DNA from: Anaerotruncus sp. MC2020
Lineage (GTDB): Bacteria; Bacillota; Clostridia; Oscillospirales; Ruminococcaceae
Assembly: GCA_000701945.1 (NCBI GenBank)
Contig: KL370840.1
Coordinates: 1,206,709-1,270,708 of the forward strand
DNA length: 64,000 bases
Direction of reading: 5' to 3'
A model generated the notes under the pieces. The model ran no database searches and was not told the origin of the DNA. It saw nothing but the letters and a program-made list of their open reading frames with translations. Below, piece by piece: positions 49,786 through 59,740 of this stretch (position 1 is the stretch's first letter; each line of letters begins with the position of its first letter). Made by a program: the position numbers and the translations under genes.

Positions 49786-50518
49786 GCTGCTTATTTTCGG
49801 AGGCACTACCGAGGGGCGAAGGCTCGCTGAATACTGCGCTGAAAACGGGCTCGATGCCGATGTTTCGGTCGCGACTGAGTACGGAGCTTCGCTCCTGCCC
49901 GAGGGTATCAGCGTGCTCTGCGGGAGGCTCGGCGCCGAGCAGATGACGGAGCTTATCCGAGGCGGATATTCGGCTGTCATCGACGCCACACATCCCTATG
50001 CGGTTGAAGCAACAAAGAATATCCGCGATGCGTGTACTAACGCGGACACCAAATATCTCAGGCTGAAAAGAACGAGCTCAGAGACCGTCGGTAAAACAGT
50101 GTCGGACATGGCAGAGCTTGTTGATGAACTCAATCTGAGCGATGATGCTGTACTCAGCACTCTCGGCAGCAAATCCCTCGGGGCGCTGACGAAAGTCAGA
50201 GATTTTGCAGACAGACTGTGGATAAGAGTTCTCCCGTCCGATGAAATAACGGAGCTCTGCCGCACGCTTGGTTATGATATGTCGAAGGTCATACAGGACA
50301 AGGGACCTTTCACCGCAGAACAGAATGCTGCACATCTGAAAAAAAGCAAGGCGACTATACTTATAACAAAGGAATGCGGTGAAACAGGCGGATATCTCGA
50401 GAAGGTCAAAGCTGCGCGAGCTTGCGGAGCCGAGCTCGTCACTCTCGTCAGACCGTCAGAAGACGGCTTCAGCTTTGATGAAATACTTGAAATAATTGAA
50501 AAGGAACGGAGAAAATGA
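49778..50518 (+). CDS. cbiJ: Precorrin-6A / cobalt-precorrin-6A reductase
   Basis: The product has 246 residues. MFKLLIFGGTTEGRRLAEYC is the NAD(P)-binding start of CbiJ/CobK. IDATHPYAVEATKNIRDACT and ITKECGETGGYLEKVKAA are the substrate-pocket motifs. It reduces the C18-C19 bond. Confidence 0.93.
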   Translation: MFKLLIFGGTTEGRRLAEYCAENGLDADVSVATEYGASLLPEGISVLCGRLGAEQMTELIRGGYSAVIDATHPYAVEATKNIRDACTNADTKYLRLKRTSSETVGKTVSDMAELVDELNLSDDAVLSTLGSKSLGALTKVRDFADRLWIRVLPSDEITELCRTLGYDMSKVIQDKGPFTAEQNAAHLKKSKATILITKECGETGGYLEKVKAARACGAELVTLVRPSEDGFSFDEILEIIEKERRK

Positions 50519-51705
50519 AGGTCTATATCGTCGGAACAGGCATGAACGGCAAAAATACGCTCACGAAGAAGGCTGAAAAAGCCATTGACGAGGCGGAGCT
50601 GCTGATAGGTGCGGAGCGTATGCTGCTGCCCTTCCAAAGTATGGGGAAAGAACTGTTCACAAGCTATATACCACAGGATATAGCTGATAAACTCGGCTCA
50701 TGCAGCTATGGGACCGCGGCAGTTCTGATGTCGGGAGACTGCGGCTTTTTCAGCGGAGCGAGGAAGCTGCTCCCTCTGCTCGGTGCACACGATGTGCGCG
50801 TAATATCGGGCATTTCCTCGGTTTCTTACTTTTGCAGCAGACTCGGCATCACATATGAGGATATGAAGTTTGTCAGCCTTCACGGGAAAAAATCGAATAT
50901 CGCGGTGAATGTCAGACTGAATGAACGCTGCTTTTTTCTGCTCGGCGGAGACGTGACTGCTGCTGATGTCTGCCGCGCGCTTTGCAGCTTCGGGCTGTCC
51001 GACGTGACCGTACACATCGGCGCTGAGCTCGGCTACGATACCGAAGCCATCACAAGCGAAAAAGCCCGTGAATTCGTTGATTCGACGCCTGTCGGGCTCG
51101 CTGTGATGATAACCGAAAACACAAGCGCATTAAAGCACATACCGTCAGCGATGAGCGATGACAGCTTTCACCGCGGGAACGTACCTATGACAAAGGCTGA
51201 AGTGCGCTGTATAGCCGTTTCAAGGCTTGGTATACATACCGATTCCGTAGTATGGGATGTCGGCTGCGGAACGGGCTCATTATCTGTCGAGGCAGCTTTC
51301 CGCTGCCCTGACGGTACTGTTTTCGCTTTTGACAAAAACCCTAAAGCAGTCGGACTCACCGCTGAAAATGCGCGTTTGCACGGCTGCGACAACATCATCG
51401 TCAGGGAGGGAAGCTGCCCCGAGGTCCTCGAGGATGCGGCTGCTCCCGATGCAGTTTTTATCGGCGGGAGCAGCGGTGAGCTGAACAGGATATTCGACGC
51501 TATATACGCCAAAAATCCTGCTGCGGACATCGTCGTAACAGCCGTGTCGCTCGAAACTCTGAATGATGCAGTAAGCAGCTTTGAGCGGTTCGGAGCAGCC
51601 GCTGAGATATCTCAGATATCCGTCGCGCGCACAAAAAAGCTCGGTACGCACACTATGCTGCAAGCTCAGAATCCTGTTTTCATTATCAGCGGGAGGCTCT
51701 CATGA
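50515..51705 (+). CDS. cbiET: Bifunctional cobalt-precorrin-7 methyltransferase / C15 decarboxylase
   Basis: The product has 396 residues. About 1-195 is a CbiE methylase (MKVYIVGTGMNGKNTLTKKA, LMSGDCGFFSGARKLLPLLG) and about 205-396 a CbiT methylase (VWDVGCGTGSLSVEAAFRCP). The fusion equals CobL: it methylates C5 and C15 and removes the C12 acetate carboxyl. Confidence 0.94.
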   Translation: MKVYIVGTGMNGKNTLTKKAEKAIDEAELLIGAERMLLPFQSMGKELFTSYIPQDIADKLGSCSYGTAAVLMSGDCGFFSGARKLLPLLGAHDVRVISGISSVSYFCSRLGITYEDMKFVSLHGKKSNIAVNVRLNERCFFLLGGDVTAADVCRALCSFGLSDVTVHIGAELGYDTEAITSEKAREFVDSTPVGLAVMITENTSALKHIPSAMSDDSFHRGNVPMTKAEVRCIAVSRLGIHTDSVVWDVGCGTGSLSVEAAFRCPDGTVFAFDKNPKAVGLTAENARLHGCDNIIVREGSCPEVLEDAAAPDAVFIGGSSGELNRIFDAIYAKNPAADIVVTAVSLETLNDAVSSFERFGAAAEISQISVARTKKLGTHTMLQAQNPVFIISGRLS

Positions 51706-53030
51706 GACGTATACTTATCGGCGGGACTCACAGCGGCTGCGGGAAAACAACAGTGACCCTCGCAGTTCTTTCCGCACTGAAAAGGCGCGGCTTAAACGTT
51801 GCTGCATTCAAGTGCGGTCCCGACTACATTGACCCCATGTTCCACAGGAAGGCGATAGGCGTCGCCTCACACAATCTTGATAGCTTTTTCTGCGATGATG
51901 ATACACTGCTGAGCTTGCTCGGCGAGTACGGCAGCGTTGCTGATATCGCTGTCATCGAGGGAGTCATGGGCTTTTATGACGGCGGTCGCGGAAGTGCGGA
52001 TTCTGTTTCGGAGATAACTGAAACTCCAGCGGTCATAATTATCGACTGCAAGGGCATGAGCGACTCGATAGGCGCGGTGATGAGCGGATTCCTGCACTAT
52101 CAAAAGAACAACATCATTGGCTTCATTTTCAATCGCCTGCCTGAAAAGATGATACCGTTCGTTCAGGAGCTGTGCAGACGGCTCGGGACGAGATACTGCG
52201 GCTGTCTGCCCAAAAGCGATATAACGATAGACAGCCGTCACCTCGGACTTGTGACCGCCGACGAGATAGCCGATATCCATACAAAGCTCGGCAGACTCGG
52301 AGAGCTTGCCGAGAAGTACATCTGCATAGACGAGCTCATCGAGAGCGGCGAGCGCCCTCTTCCCGAGCACAAGCATACAGATATACCGTGCTTTTCAGAT
52401 GCGCCAATCATAGCGGTCGCAAGGGACAGAGCGTTCTGCTTCATCTATCAGGAGAATATCGACCTGCTTGAAAAAATGGGCTGTCGGATAGAGTATTTCT
52501 CGCCGCTCACTGATAAGGCTGTCCCCGAATCTGACGGACTTATCCTGTGCGGAGGCTATCCCGAGTTGTACGCAGAGGAATTGTCCACTAACAAGTCCAT
52601 GCTTGCTGACATAAAGCGGCGTATCTCAGCAGGTTTGCCGACCATTGCCGAGTGCGGCGGATTCATGTACCTGCACGACGAGCTTGCTGACGGGAACGGC
52701 GCTTCGTACCCGATGGCAGGAGTGATAGACGGACGAGCTTTCCCGACCGAAAGGCTGCAAAGATTCGGCTATCTCACGCTGAAAACAGCTTCTGACGCTC
52801 TTCTTTGCAACGCAGGCTCGAGCATACTCGCACATGAGTTCCACTACTGGGAAAGCACGAGCTGCGGGGAGGATCTCACCGCTGAAAAAGCTGACGGCAG
52901 AACGTGGAAATGCTGCCATTCGAACGAAACACTATATGCAGGATTTCCGCATATTTACTTCTATTCTGATGTTAAGGCAGCCGCACGTTTTGTAGAAAAA
53001 TGCATATATCACGGAGTCAAAAATGGATAG
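51702..53030 (+). CDS. cbiA: Cobyrinate a,c-diamide synthase
   Basis: The product has 442 residues. The P-loop GGTHSGCGKTTVTLAVLSA and KCGPDYIDPMFHRKA belong to the ATP domain. The C-terminal glutamine amidotransferase has catalytic Cys in TIAECGGFMYLHDEL and His in HEFHYWEST. It amidates the a and c carboxylates. Confidence 0.95.
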   Translation: MRRILIGGTHSGCGKTTVTLAVLSALKRRGLNVAAFKCGPDYIDPMFHRKAIGVASHNLDSFFCDDDTLLSLLGEYGSVADIAVIEGVMGFYDGGRGSADSVSEITETPAVIIIDCKGMSDSIGAVMSGFLHYQKNNIIGFIFNRLPEKMIPFVQELCRRLGTRYCGCLPKSDITIDSRHLGLVTADEIADIHTKLGRLGELAEKYICIDELIESGERPLPEHKHTDIPCFSDAPIIAVARDRAFCFIYQENIDLLEKMGCRIEYFSPLTDKAVPESDGLILCGGYPELYAEELSTNKSMLADIKRRISAGLPTIAECGGFMYLHDELADGNGASYPMAGVIDGRAFPTERLQRFGYLTLKTASDALLCNAGSSILAHEFHYWESTSCGEDLTAEKADGRTWKCCHSNETLYAGFPHIYFYSDVKAAARFVEKCIYHGVKNG

Positions 53031-54072
53031 GATAAAAAAGATATCAGCTCCCGAAAGATCCGCATATATCGCGGCAAAGGAGCGGTGGGACAGCATTGCC
53101 AAGCCGCTCGGCAGCTTTGGACTGCTCGAGGAAATGGTACAGAAAATAGCCGCTGTTCAGGGAACTCCCGCCGTCGATATCTCCAAGCGGACGGTTGTCG
53201 TTATGTGCGGAGACCACGGCGTTGTCCGCGAGGGCGTTACTCAGTGCGGACAGGAGGTCACAGCGGAATGCGCAAGGGCTATCGCGGAGGGGCGCTCAAA
53301 TATCAACGCTGTTGCGGCTGCCTGCAATGCTGATGTTATCGCGGCAGATGTGGGTATCGCGGCAGATGTCAGGTGCGAAAGGCTGGTAAAGCGAAAGGCA
53401 GTTTACGGCACGAAGAATATCGCTGCCGAAGCTGCAATGACTGCCGCTCAGACAAGCCGCGCGATATGTACGGGCATGGACATGGCAGGCGACCTTTGCA
53501 GAAGCGGTGTAAAGCTCATAGTTACGGGAGAAATGGGCATAGGGAATACTACCCCGACTGCCGCGATAGCATCAGTGCTGCTCGGACTTCCGCCTGAGGC
53601 TGTCACAGGCAGAGGTGCGGGACTTTCAAGCGACGGACTGCGCAAAAAAACAGCAGCCGTTGAACGTGCTGTTGCAGTAAACAAGCCCGACAAGGACAGA
53701 CCGCTGGAGCTTCTGCAAAAAATCGGCGGAGCTGAGATAGCAGCGATGACCGGACTTTTTCTCGGCGGCGCATATTACCACGTACCTGTGGTAGTAGACG
53801 GCGTTATATCGGCAGCAGCGGCAGCTGTTGCCTGCGCAGTGCAGCCATTGTGCAGAGAGTATATGCTTGCGAGCCATTGCTCTGGCGAGCCTGCCGGCGA
53901 GGGACTCCTTGCATACTGCGGACTGAAGGCTCCCATAGATGCAGGTCTGCGGCTTGGCGAAGGCACGGGCGGAGCGCTGCTTCTCCCGCTTCTTGACGCG
54001 GCACTTGCGCTTTATAACAATTCTCACAGATTTGATGAAACGAATATAGAAAGGTATGCCGAACTGAAATGA
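53023..54072 (+). CDS. cobT: Nicotinate-nucleotide-dimethylbenzimidazole phosphoribosyltransferase
   Basis: The product has 349 residues. VVVMCGDHGVVREGVTQCGQ, VTGEMGIGNTTPTAAIAS and the C-terminal RLGEGTGGALLLPLLDAALA, with the catalytic Glu, are CobT motifs. It makes alpha-ribazole phosphate for the lower loop. Confidence 0.95.
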   Translation: MDRIKKISAPERSAYIAAKERWDSIAKPLGSFGLLEEMVQKIAAVQGTPAVDISKRTVVVMCGDHGVVREGVTQCGQEVTAECARAIAEGRSNINAVAAACNADVIAADVGIAADVRCERLVKRKAVYGTKNIAAEAAMTAAQTSRAICTGMDMAGDLCRSGVKLIVTGEMGIGNTTPTAAIASVLLGLPPEAVTGRGAGLSSDGLRKKTAAVERAVAVNKPDKDRPLELLQKIGGAEIAAMTGLFLGGAYYHVPVVVDGVISAAAAAVACAVQPLCREYMLASHCSGEPAGEGLLAYCGLKAPIDAGLRLGEGTGGALLLPLLDAALALYNNSHRFDETNIERYAELK

Positions 54073-54590
54073 CAACTCTTGTAACAGGCGGTTCAAAGTG
54101 CGGTAAATCGAGCTTTGCGGAGCGCATACTCGACAGCTTCCGCGGCAGGAAGATATACATAGCGACCATGCAGCCCTTTGGCACCGACGCACTTGAAGCC
54201 ATTGAACGTCATCGGAAAATGCGTGAGGGAAAAGGCTTTGAGACAGTCGAGAAATATACTGATATAGGCGATATCGAGCTGCCTGGCGGCTGTGCCGTTC
54301 TGCTTGAATGCATGGGGAATCTCTGCGCGAACGAGATGTTCGCGGGCGAAGGGATCGCCTCGCCGACTGATAAGATAGTCAGCGGTATACGCTCTCTTGC
54401 GGACAGCGCTTCCGAGTTAGTCATCGTTACGAATCAGGTCGGCAGCGACGGTGCTGCCTATCCCGATGGAACCGCCGCATACATCCGCACGCTTGGCGGA
54501 ATAAACCGACAGATAGCCGAATTTGCCGACAATGTAATCGAGTGTGTCTACGGAATACCGCTCGTGCTGAAAGGAGAAATGCCATGCTGA
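54069..54590 (+). CDS. cobU: Adenosylcobinamide kinase / guanylyltransferase
   Basis: The product has 173 residues. P-loop VTGGSKCGKSSFAERILDSF; EAIERHRKMREGKGFETVEK holds the His that is guanylylated in CobU. The NEVGxG motif is altered to TNQVGSDGAAYPDGTAAY. It phosphorylates adenosylcobinamide and transfers GMP to it. A second, shorter CobU-like gene follows cobS. Confidence 0.88.
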   Translation: MTTLVTGGSKCGKSSFAERILDSFRGRKIYIATMQPFGTDALEAIERHRKMREGKGFETVEKYTDIGDIELPGGCAVLLECMGNLCANEMFAGEGIASPTDKIVSGIRSLADSASELVIVTNQVGSDGAAYPDGTAAYIRTLGGINRQIAEFADNVIECVYGIPLVLKGEMPC

Positions 54591-55354
54591 GGTCACTGTT
54601 TTCGGCGTTTCTGATGTACTCGCGGATACCTGCTCCGAAGGTGGAATGGAAGGAGGAGAACCGCCGCTATGCTCTGGGATTCTTCCCCCTTGTCGGAGCC
54701 GTTATCGGCGCGCTGCTCATTCTCTGGCGCTTTGCGTGCAATGCGCTTGATACAGGACAATTCCTGTTTGCGGCGGGAGCTGTTTTCATTCCCGTCCTCG
54801 TAACGGGAGGGATACATCTTGATGGCTTCTGCGATGTATGCGACGCAAGAGCCTCGTGTGCTGACAAAGCAAAGCGCCTTGAGATAATGTCCGACCCTCA
54901 CATCGGCTCGTTCGCAGTGATAAAGCTCTGCCTTTACTTCATCATTCAGACAGCGCTTTTTTCGCAGGTCGATTCTTTGCGGACGACTGCTTTGATATCC
55001 GTCGGATACGTGTTATCCCGCGCTCTCAGCGGACTCAGCGCCGTGACGTTCAAAACTGCAAAGAAAAGCGGCACATTGCAGAGCTTTGTACATCCCGCAC
55101 ACAGGGGCATAACCATTGCAATGGAAGTATTTTTCATTATTGCAAGCGTCTCGGCAATGGCAGCGATACTGCCTGTCCAAGGCGTCACAGCAGGACTTGC
55201 CGCGTTGTTCGTCTTCATCTGTCACAGATTCACATCATACCGCGATTTTGGCGGAGTTACAGGCGACCTGTGCGGCTGGTTCCTGCAAATGTGCGAGATA
55301 TTCATACTGGCGGCAATAGTTTTTTCAGGGAGGATAATGCAGCTATGGTTATGA
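54584..55354 (+). CDS. cobS: Adenosylcobinamide-GDP ribazoletransferase
   Basis: The product has 256 residues. The start is ATG 54584 (MLRSLFSAFLMYSRIPAPKV), overlapping the cobU stop, with AAAGGAG upstream. Several membrane helices; GGIHLDGFCDVCDARASCAD is the Asp-rich CobS motif. It joins the nucleotide loop to adenosylcobinamide-GDP at the membrane. Confidence 0.94.
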   Translation: MLRSLFSAFLMYSRIPAPKVEWKEENRRYALGFFPLVGAVIGALLILWRFACNALDTGQFLFAAGAVFIPVLVTGGIHLDGFCDVCDARASCADKAKRLEIMSDPHIGSFAVIKLCLYFIIQTALFSQVDSLRTTALISVGYVLSRALSGLSAVTFKTAKKSGTLQSFVHPAHRGITIAMEVFFIIASVSAMAAILPVQGVTAGLAALFVFICHRFTSYRDFGGVTGDLCGWFLQMCEIFILAAIVFSGRIMQLWL

Positions 55355-55728
55355 TAACAGGCGGAGCATATCAGGGCAAAACTGCCTATGCTATGCAGAA
55401 TTGCGGCATTCATGAAAACGAGATCACAGACGGAAAAAGCTGCACTCCCGAGGACGCACTGAAAGCCCGCTGCATCACGGATTATCACGAATTTGTTCGC
55501 CGTCTCGGTGAGGACTGCATCAGCTTTACCGAGGAGCTCTGCCGCCGCAACAGCTCCGCTGTCATAATAATGAACGAGGTAGGCAGCGGCATAATCCCCA
55601 TGGAAAAAAGCGAGCGCACATGGCGCGAGAATGTCGGACGCTGCGGCTGCATCATCGCCTCACGCTCGGAAAAGGTGATACGCATAGTCTGCGGTATACC
55701 GACGTTTATCAAGGGTGAGCAAAAATGA
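55345..55728 (+). CDS. CobU-like P-loop protein lacking the guanylylation site
   Basis: The product has 127 residues. The start is ATG 55345 (or 55351), overlapping cobS. MITGGAYQGKTAYAMQNCGI is a P-loop, and IIMNEVGSGIIPMEKSERTW followed by RENVGRCGCIIASRSEKVI is the NEVG motif of CobU. The HxxR segment that carries the guanylylated His in CobU is missing, and the protein is about 45 residues shorter. With the cobU gene upstream (His present, NEVG altered) it may share the two CobU activities. It could also be a degenerate duplicate. Confidence 0.8.
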   Translation: MVMITGGAYQGKTAYAMQNCGIHENEITDGKSCTPEDALKARCITDYHEFVRRLGEDCISFTEELCRRNSSAVIIMNEVGSGIIPMEKSERTWRENVGRCGCIIASRSEKVIRIVCGIPTFIKGEQK

Positions 55729-56285
55729 GGATAGTGTTCATTCGTCACGGACTCACCGCAGGAAATCTCGAAAAGCGATACATTGGCTCGACTGATGAGC
55801 CGCTCTGCCTCGAGGGTATCGTTCAGCTGAAAAATCTGGCTATACCTCGGTGCGAAACGCTTGTATGCAGTCCCATGAAGCGCTGTACCGAGACTGCCGA
55901 AATGCTTTTTCCTCAGCAGAGTATAGTCCTCGAAGGAGCTTTTCGCGAATGCGATTTTGGCGATTTCGAGGGAAAAAACTATATCGAGCTCACGGGAGGC
56001 CTCGATTATCAGAAGTGGATAGACAGCGGAGGCACACTGCCTTTCCCGAACGGTGAATCCCCGCAGGATTTCCGCGAGCGATGCACTGCCGCATTTGATA
56101 TGCTCGTCAGCCGATACAGCGATTCGCAGTCGCTCGCGCTTGTCATCCACGGAGGAACGATAATGTCAATACTTGAAAAATATGCCGTTCCGCACAGGGA
56201 TTATTTTGACTGGCACTGCGACAACGGACGCGGATATGTCTGCAATTGGAACGGCTCCGAGCTTCACATTTTGGAGAGAATATGA
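55725..56285 (+). CDS. cobC: Alpha-ribazole phosphatase (histidine phosphatase family)
   Basis: The product has 186 residues. MRIVFIRHGLTAGNLEKRYI has the RHG catalytic motif, with AFRECDFGDFEGKNYIEL and VIHGGTIMSILEKYAV carrying the second His. It removes phosphate from alpha-ribazole-5-phosphate or adenosylcobalamin-5-phosphate. It overlaps both neighbours by four bases. Confidence 0.9.
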   Translation: MRIVFIRHGLTAGNLEKRYIGSTDEPLCLEGIVQLKNLAIPRCETLVCSPMKRCTETAEMLFPQQSIVLEGAFRECDFGDFEGKNYIELTGGLDYQKWIDSGGTLPFPNGESPQDFRERCTAAFDMLVSRYSDSQSLALVIHGGTIMSILEKYAVPHRDYFDWHCDNGRGYVCNWNGSELHILERI

Positions 56286-57247
56286 AACATCTGATACCCG
56301 CAATTCCAATAGTCCTTGGCTTCCTTTTTGACTGCATTATCGGCGACCCGTACAATATCCCCCACCCGATAAAGCTCATAGGAAGGCTGATTGCCGCATA
56401 TGAAAAGGCGGTTCGGAAGCATTTTAAAAACCTGCGGCTTGGCGGTACGCTTCTTGCGCTGTCTGTTATCGCCGTTTCGACGGCTCTGCCGCTCGCCCTG
56501 CTGCTCGTATGCTACCGTATACACATTTTGCTCGGCGCGGCGGCTGAGTCAGTGCTCTGCTGCTATATGCTCGCGGCGCGTTGTCTATGCAAGGAGAGCA
56601 TGAAGGTGTGCAAAGCCGCCAAAGCAGGAGACACCGAAGAAGCGCGCAAAGCTGTTTCGATGATAGTCGGACGCGATACGGCTGTCCTTGACCGCGACGG
56701 GATAATCCGAGCGGCTGTGGAAACGGTAGCCGAGAACACCTCCGACGGCGTAACGGCTCCCCTTTTCTATATGGGACTTGGCGGCGCAGTTGGAGCTTTC
56801 TTCTACAAATCCGTGAACACAATGGATTCGATGATAGGCTACATAGACGAGAAATACGCCGATATAGGCAGATTTGCGGCTAAGCTGGACGATGTTCTGA
56901 ACTACATTCCGTCAAGGCTGACCGCGCTTCTCATGTCTGCGGCTGCTCCTGTAGTCGGACTTGACGGCAGAAACGCTCTCCGCATATGGAGACGCGACCG
57001 CAGGAAACACGCCAGCCCCAACTCCGCGCAGACAGAATCCGCGTGTGCGGGAGCGCTGCACGTGAGACTCGCAGGTGACGCATGGTACTTCGGAAAGCTC
57101 CACAAAAAGCCGTATATCGGCGATGATGACAGACCTATTGAAGCTGAGGATATCAGGCGTGCGAACCGACTGATGTATGCTGCATCGGTGCTGATGCTCG
57201 TAATCTCAGCCGCCGCAAGGTGTGTGATAATCGGAGGTATTCTATGA
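56282..57247 (+). CDS. cbiB: Adenosylcobinamide-phosphate synthase
   Basis: The product has 321 residues. The start is ATG 56282 (MKHLIPAIPIVLGFLFDCII). GDPYNIPHPIKLIGRLIA, TVAENTSDGVTAPLFYMGLG and NTMDSMIGYIDEKYADIG are the CbiB signatures. A membrane protein that attaches aminopropanol phosphate to cobyric acid. Confidence 0.94.
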   Translation: MKHLIPAIPIVLGFLFDCIIGDPYNIPHPIKLIGRLIAAYEKAVRKHFKNLRLGGTLLALSVIAVSTALPLALLLVCYRIHILLGAAAESVLCCYMLAARCLCKESMKVCKAAKAGDTEEARKAVSMIVGRDTAVLDRDGIIRAAVETVAENTSDGVTAPLFYMGLGGAVGAFFYKSVNTMDSMIGYIDEKYADIGRFAAKLDDVLNYIPSRLTALLMSAAAPVVGLDGRNALRIWRRDRRKHASPNSAQTESACAGALHVRLAGDAWYFGKLHKKPYIGDDDRPIEAEDIRRANRLMYAASVLMLVISAAARCVIIGGIL

Positions 57248-58278
57248 CGCATGAGCATGGCGGAAACATTTCACAGATTGAAAATATCCTTGATTTTTCG
57301 GCGAATATCAATCCTCTCGGAGTGCCTGAGAGCGTGAAGGTCGCTGTCAGGGACAATCTTGGCAGCATTGAAAAATATCCCGACCCGTACTGCGCGGAAC
57401 TCCGCAGCAGGCTTGCAATACACGAAAAAATGCCTGCTGAGAATATCGTATGCGGCAGCGGAGCAGATGACCTTATATTCCGCATCGTACACGCTCTGAG
57501 ACCGCGCAGAGCTCTTATATGCGCCCCAACATTCAGCGAATACAGGAAAGCGCTCGAAGAGGTCGGCTGCGAAATACGCGAGCACATACTCACCAAGAGC
57601 AGCGGCTTCACAATGACGGACAGCTTCATTGAAGAGCTTGACGAAAACTATGACATCTGCTTTGTTTGCACGCCGAACAATCCCACCGGAAAGCTCATAA
57701 CGGCAGATATCCTGAAAAAGCTTGCTGACAAGTGCCGCGAAAGGAACACTATACTTGTTTGCGACGAGTGCTTTCTCGGCTTCGTTCAGGACGGCGCAGC
57801 TTTCAGTCTGAGGCGTTGCATGAATGAAAGCAGCATTATTCTCAAAGCCTTCACCAAGCTCTATGCAATGGCAGGAATACGGCTTGGATACGTTGTTTGC
57901 GGGAGCTCTGCCGCTGCGGAGCGAATTCAAAACAGCGGTCAGTTCTGGAGCGTTTCCGCACTCGCACAAGCAGCAGGTATCGCCGCGCTTGCCGAGGACG
58001 ACTATGTCCGCCGAACGATTTCACTCATTGCGGCAGAGAGGGAGTTTCTCACGGCGGAGCTGAGCTCACTCGGAGTGGTTATCTGTCCGTCGGCTGCCAA
58101 CTTTCTGCTTTTCAAGAGTACCGCAGGACTTGCGGAAAAAATGCTTTCGGAGGGTATCCTTATCCGCGATTGCAGCAATTTCAACGGTTTGTCGGACGGA
58201 TACTACCGTATATCAGTCCGCACACACGATGAAAACGTAAGGCTTCTTGACTCACTCGGGAGGTGTATAAATGGCTAA
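57244..58278 (+). CDS. cobD: L-threonine-O-3-phosphate decarboxylase
   Basis: The product has 344 residues. The start is ATG 57244 (MTHEHGGNISQIENILDFSA), overlapping cbiB. Aminotransferase fold: CTPNNPTGKLITADILKKLA, DECFLGFVQDG, and the PLP Lys in LKAFTKLYAMAGIRLGY. It makes aminopropanol phosphate for CbiB. No extra C-terminal domain. Confidence 0.93.
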   Translation: MTHEHGGNISQIENILDFSANINPLGVPESVKVAVRDNLGSIEKYPDPYCAELRSRLAIHEKMPAENIVCGSGADDLIFRIVHALRPRRALICAPTFSEYRKALEEVGCEIREHILTKSSGFTMTDSFIEELDENYDICFVCTPNNPTGKLITADILKKLADKCRERNTILVCDECFLGFVQDGAAFSLRRCMNESSIILKAFTKLYAMAGIRLGYVVCGSSAAAERIQNSGQFWSVSALAQAAGIAALAEDDYVRRTISLIAAEREFLTAELSSLGVVICPSAANFLLFKSTAGLAEKMLSEGILIRDCSNFNGLSDGYYRISVRTHDENVRLLDSLGRCING

Positions 58279-59740
58279 AAGCATAATGCTTCAAGGCACG
58301 ATGTCGAACGTCGGAAAGAGCTTTCTTACAGCAGCCCTGTGCCGCATTTTCAGACAGGACGGGTACTCTGTTGCGCCGTTCAAATCCCAGAATATGGCGC
58401 TTAATTCGTTCATCACCCCCGACGGACTTGAAATAGGCAGGGCGCAGGCTTTACAGGCGGAAGCAGCAGGACTTGAGCCATCAGCGCTGATGAACCCCAT
58501 ACTATTGAAGCCGACCACGGACGTTGGCTCGCAGGTCATCGTCAACGGCAAGGCGCGCGGGAATATGCGTGCGGCTGAATATTTCCGCCGCAAAAAGGAG
58601 CTTGTCCCCGACATTCTTTCAGCATATGAACAACTTGCGTCAGAGCACGATATCATCGTTATCGAGGGCGCAGGAAGCCCCGTGGAGCTGAATCTCAAAG
58701 CTGACGACATCGTGAACATGGGGCTCGCGGAGCTCGTAAAATCGCCCGTTCTGCTTGTCGGAGACATCGACCGCGGGGGCATTTTTGCACAGCTCATCGG
58801 GACTCTCAGCCTGCTCGAAAGCAGTGAGCGCGACAAGGTCAAGGGGCTTGTAGTGAACAAGTTCCGCGGCGATATATCGCTGTTTCGAGACGGCATAGAA
58901 ATACTCGAAAAGCGCTCGCAGAAAATCGTAGCGGGAGTTGTCCCCTGCCTCGACTGCGACCTTGAGGACGAGGACAGCCTTTCCGATAAGCTGACATCAA
59001 GGACTTCACGCTGCATTATCGACATCGCCGTTATACGTCTGCCGAAGATATCGAATTTCACAGATTTTGATGTTTTCTCGCAGTATGACGGAGTTTCGGT
59101 GCGGTACGTAACAAGAGAAAGCGAGCTTGGTCAGCCTGATTTGATACTGATTCCTGGCACGAAAAGTACCATTTCAGATATGAAATGGCTCAGAGAAACA
59201 GGACTTGCAGAAGCCGTAAAGCGCTGCAATAAGGCCGATATCCCGATATTCGGCATATGCGGCGGCTATCAGATAATGGGCAGTACTATCTCCGACCCTG
59301 ACTGCTGCGAATGCGGCGGAAGTATCGAGGGACTCGGACTGCTTCCGTGCGGCACTATTTTCGGAGCTGAGAAGCGTCAGACACAAACAAGCGGCAAATT
59401 TCGCGATATACAGGGAGCTTTCGACTTTTTGTCAGGCGCGGGATTCTACGGCTACGAAGTCCACATGGGCGTGACCGAAAACAATGGAGCGGAGCTGACC
59501 GACTGCGGAGGCAGCTTCAGCGGGAACGCGGCAGGCTGCTATATACACGGCATTTTTGACAGCGCGGACGTATCGGGCAGGCTCGTCAGGGCACTGTATA
59601 AGCGTAAGGGGCTGACCTACAGCGGAAGCGTTGTTGACAGGCGAGAATACAGGGAATCACAGCTCGACCTGCTCGCCGACGGAGTGAGAAAAGCTCTTGA
59701 CATGGAGCTGATATACCGCATCATTGAGGAGGGCGTATGA
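58271..59740 (+). CDS. cbiP: Cobyric acid synthase
   Basis: The product has 489 residues. MLQGTMSNVGKSFLTAALCR is the ATP loop; KSQNMALNSFITPDG and GAGSPVELNLKADDIVNMG are CbiP motifs. The C-terminal amidotransferase has Cys in FGICGGYQIMGSTI and His in YEVHMGVTE. It amidates the b, d, e and g positions. Confidence 0.95.
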   Translation: MAKSIMLQGTMSNVGKSFLTAALCRIFRQDGYSVAPFKSQNMALNSFITPDGLEIGRAQALQAEAAGLEPSALMNPILLKPTTDVGSQVIVNGKARGNMRAAEYFRRKKELVPDILSAYEQLASEHDIIVIEGAGSPVELNLKADDIVNMGLAELVKSPVLLVGDIDRGGIFAQLIGTLSLLESSERDKVKGLVVNKFRGDISLFRDGIEILEKRSQKIVAGVVPCLDCDLEDEDSLSDKLTSRTSRCIIDIAVIRLPKISNFTDFDVFSQYDGVSVRYVTRESELGQPDLILIPGTKSTISDMKWLRETGLAEAVKRCNKADIPIFGICGGYQIMGSTISDPDCCECGGSIEGLGLLPCGTIFGAEKRQTQTSGKFRDIQGAFDFLSGAGFYGYEVHMGVTENNGAELTDCGGSFSGNAAGCYIHGIFDSADVSGRLVRALYKRKGLTYSGSVVDRREYRESQLDLLADGVRKALDMELIYRIIEEGV

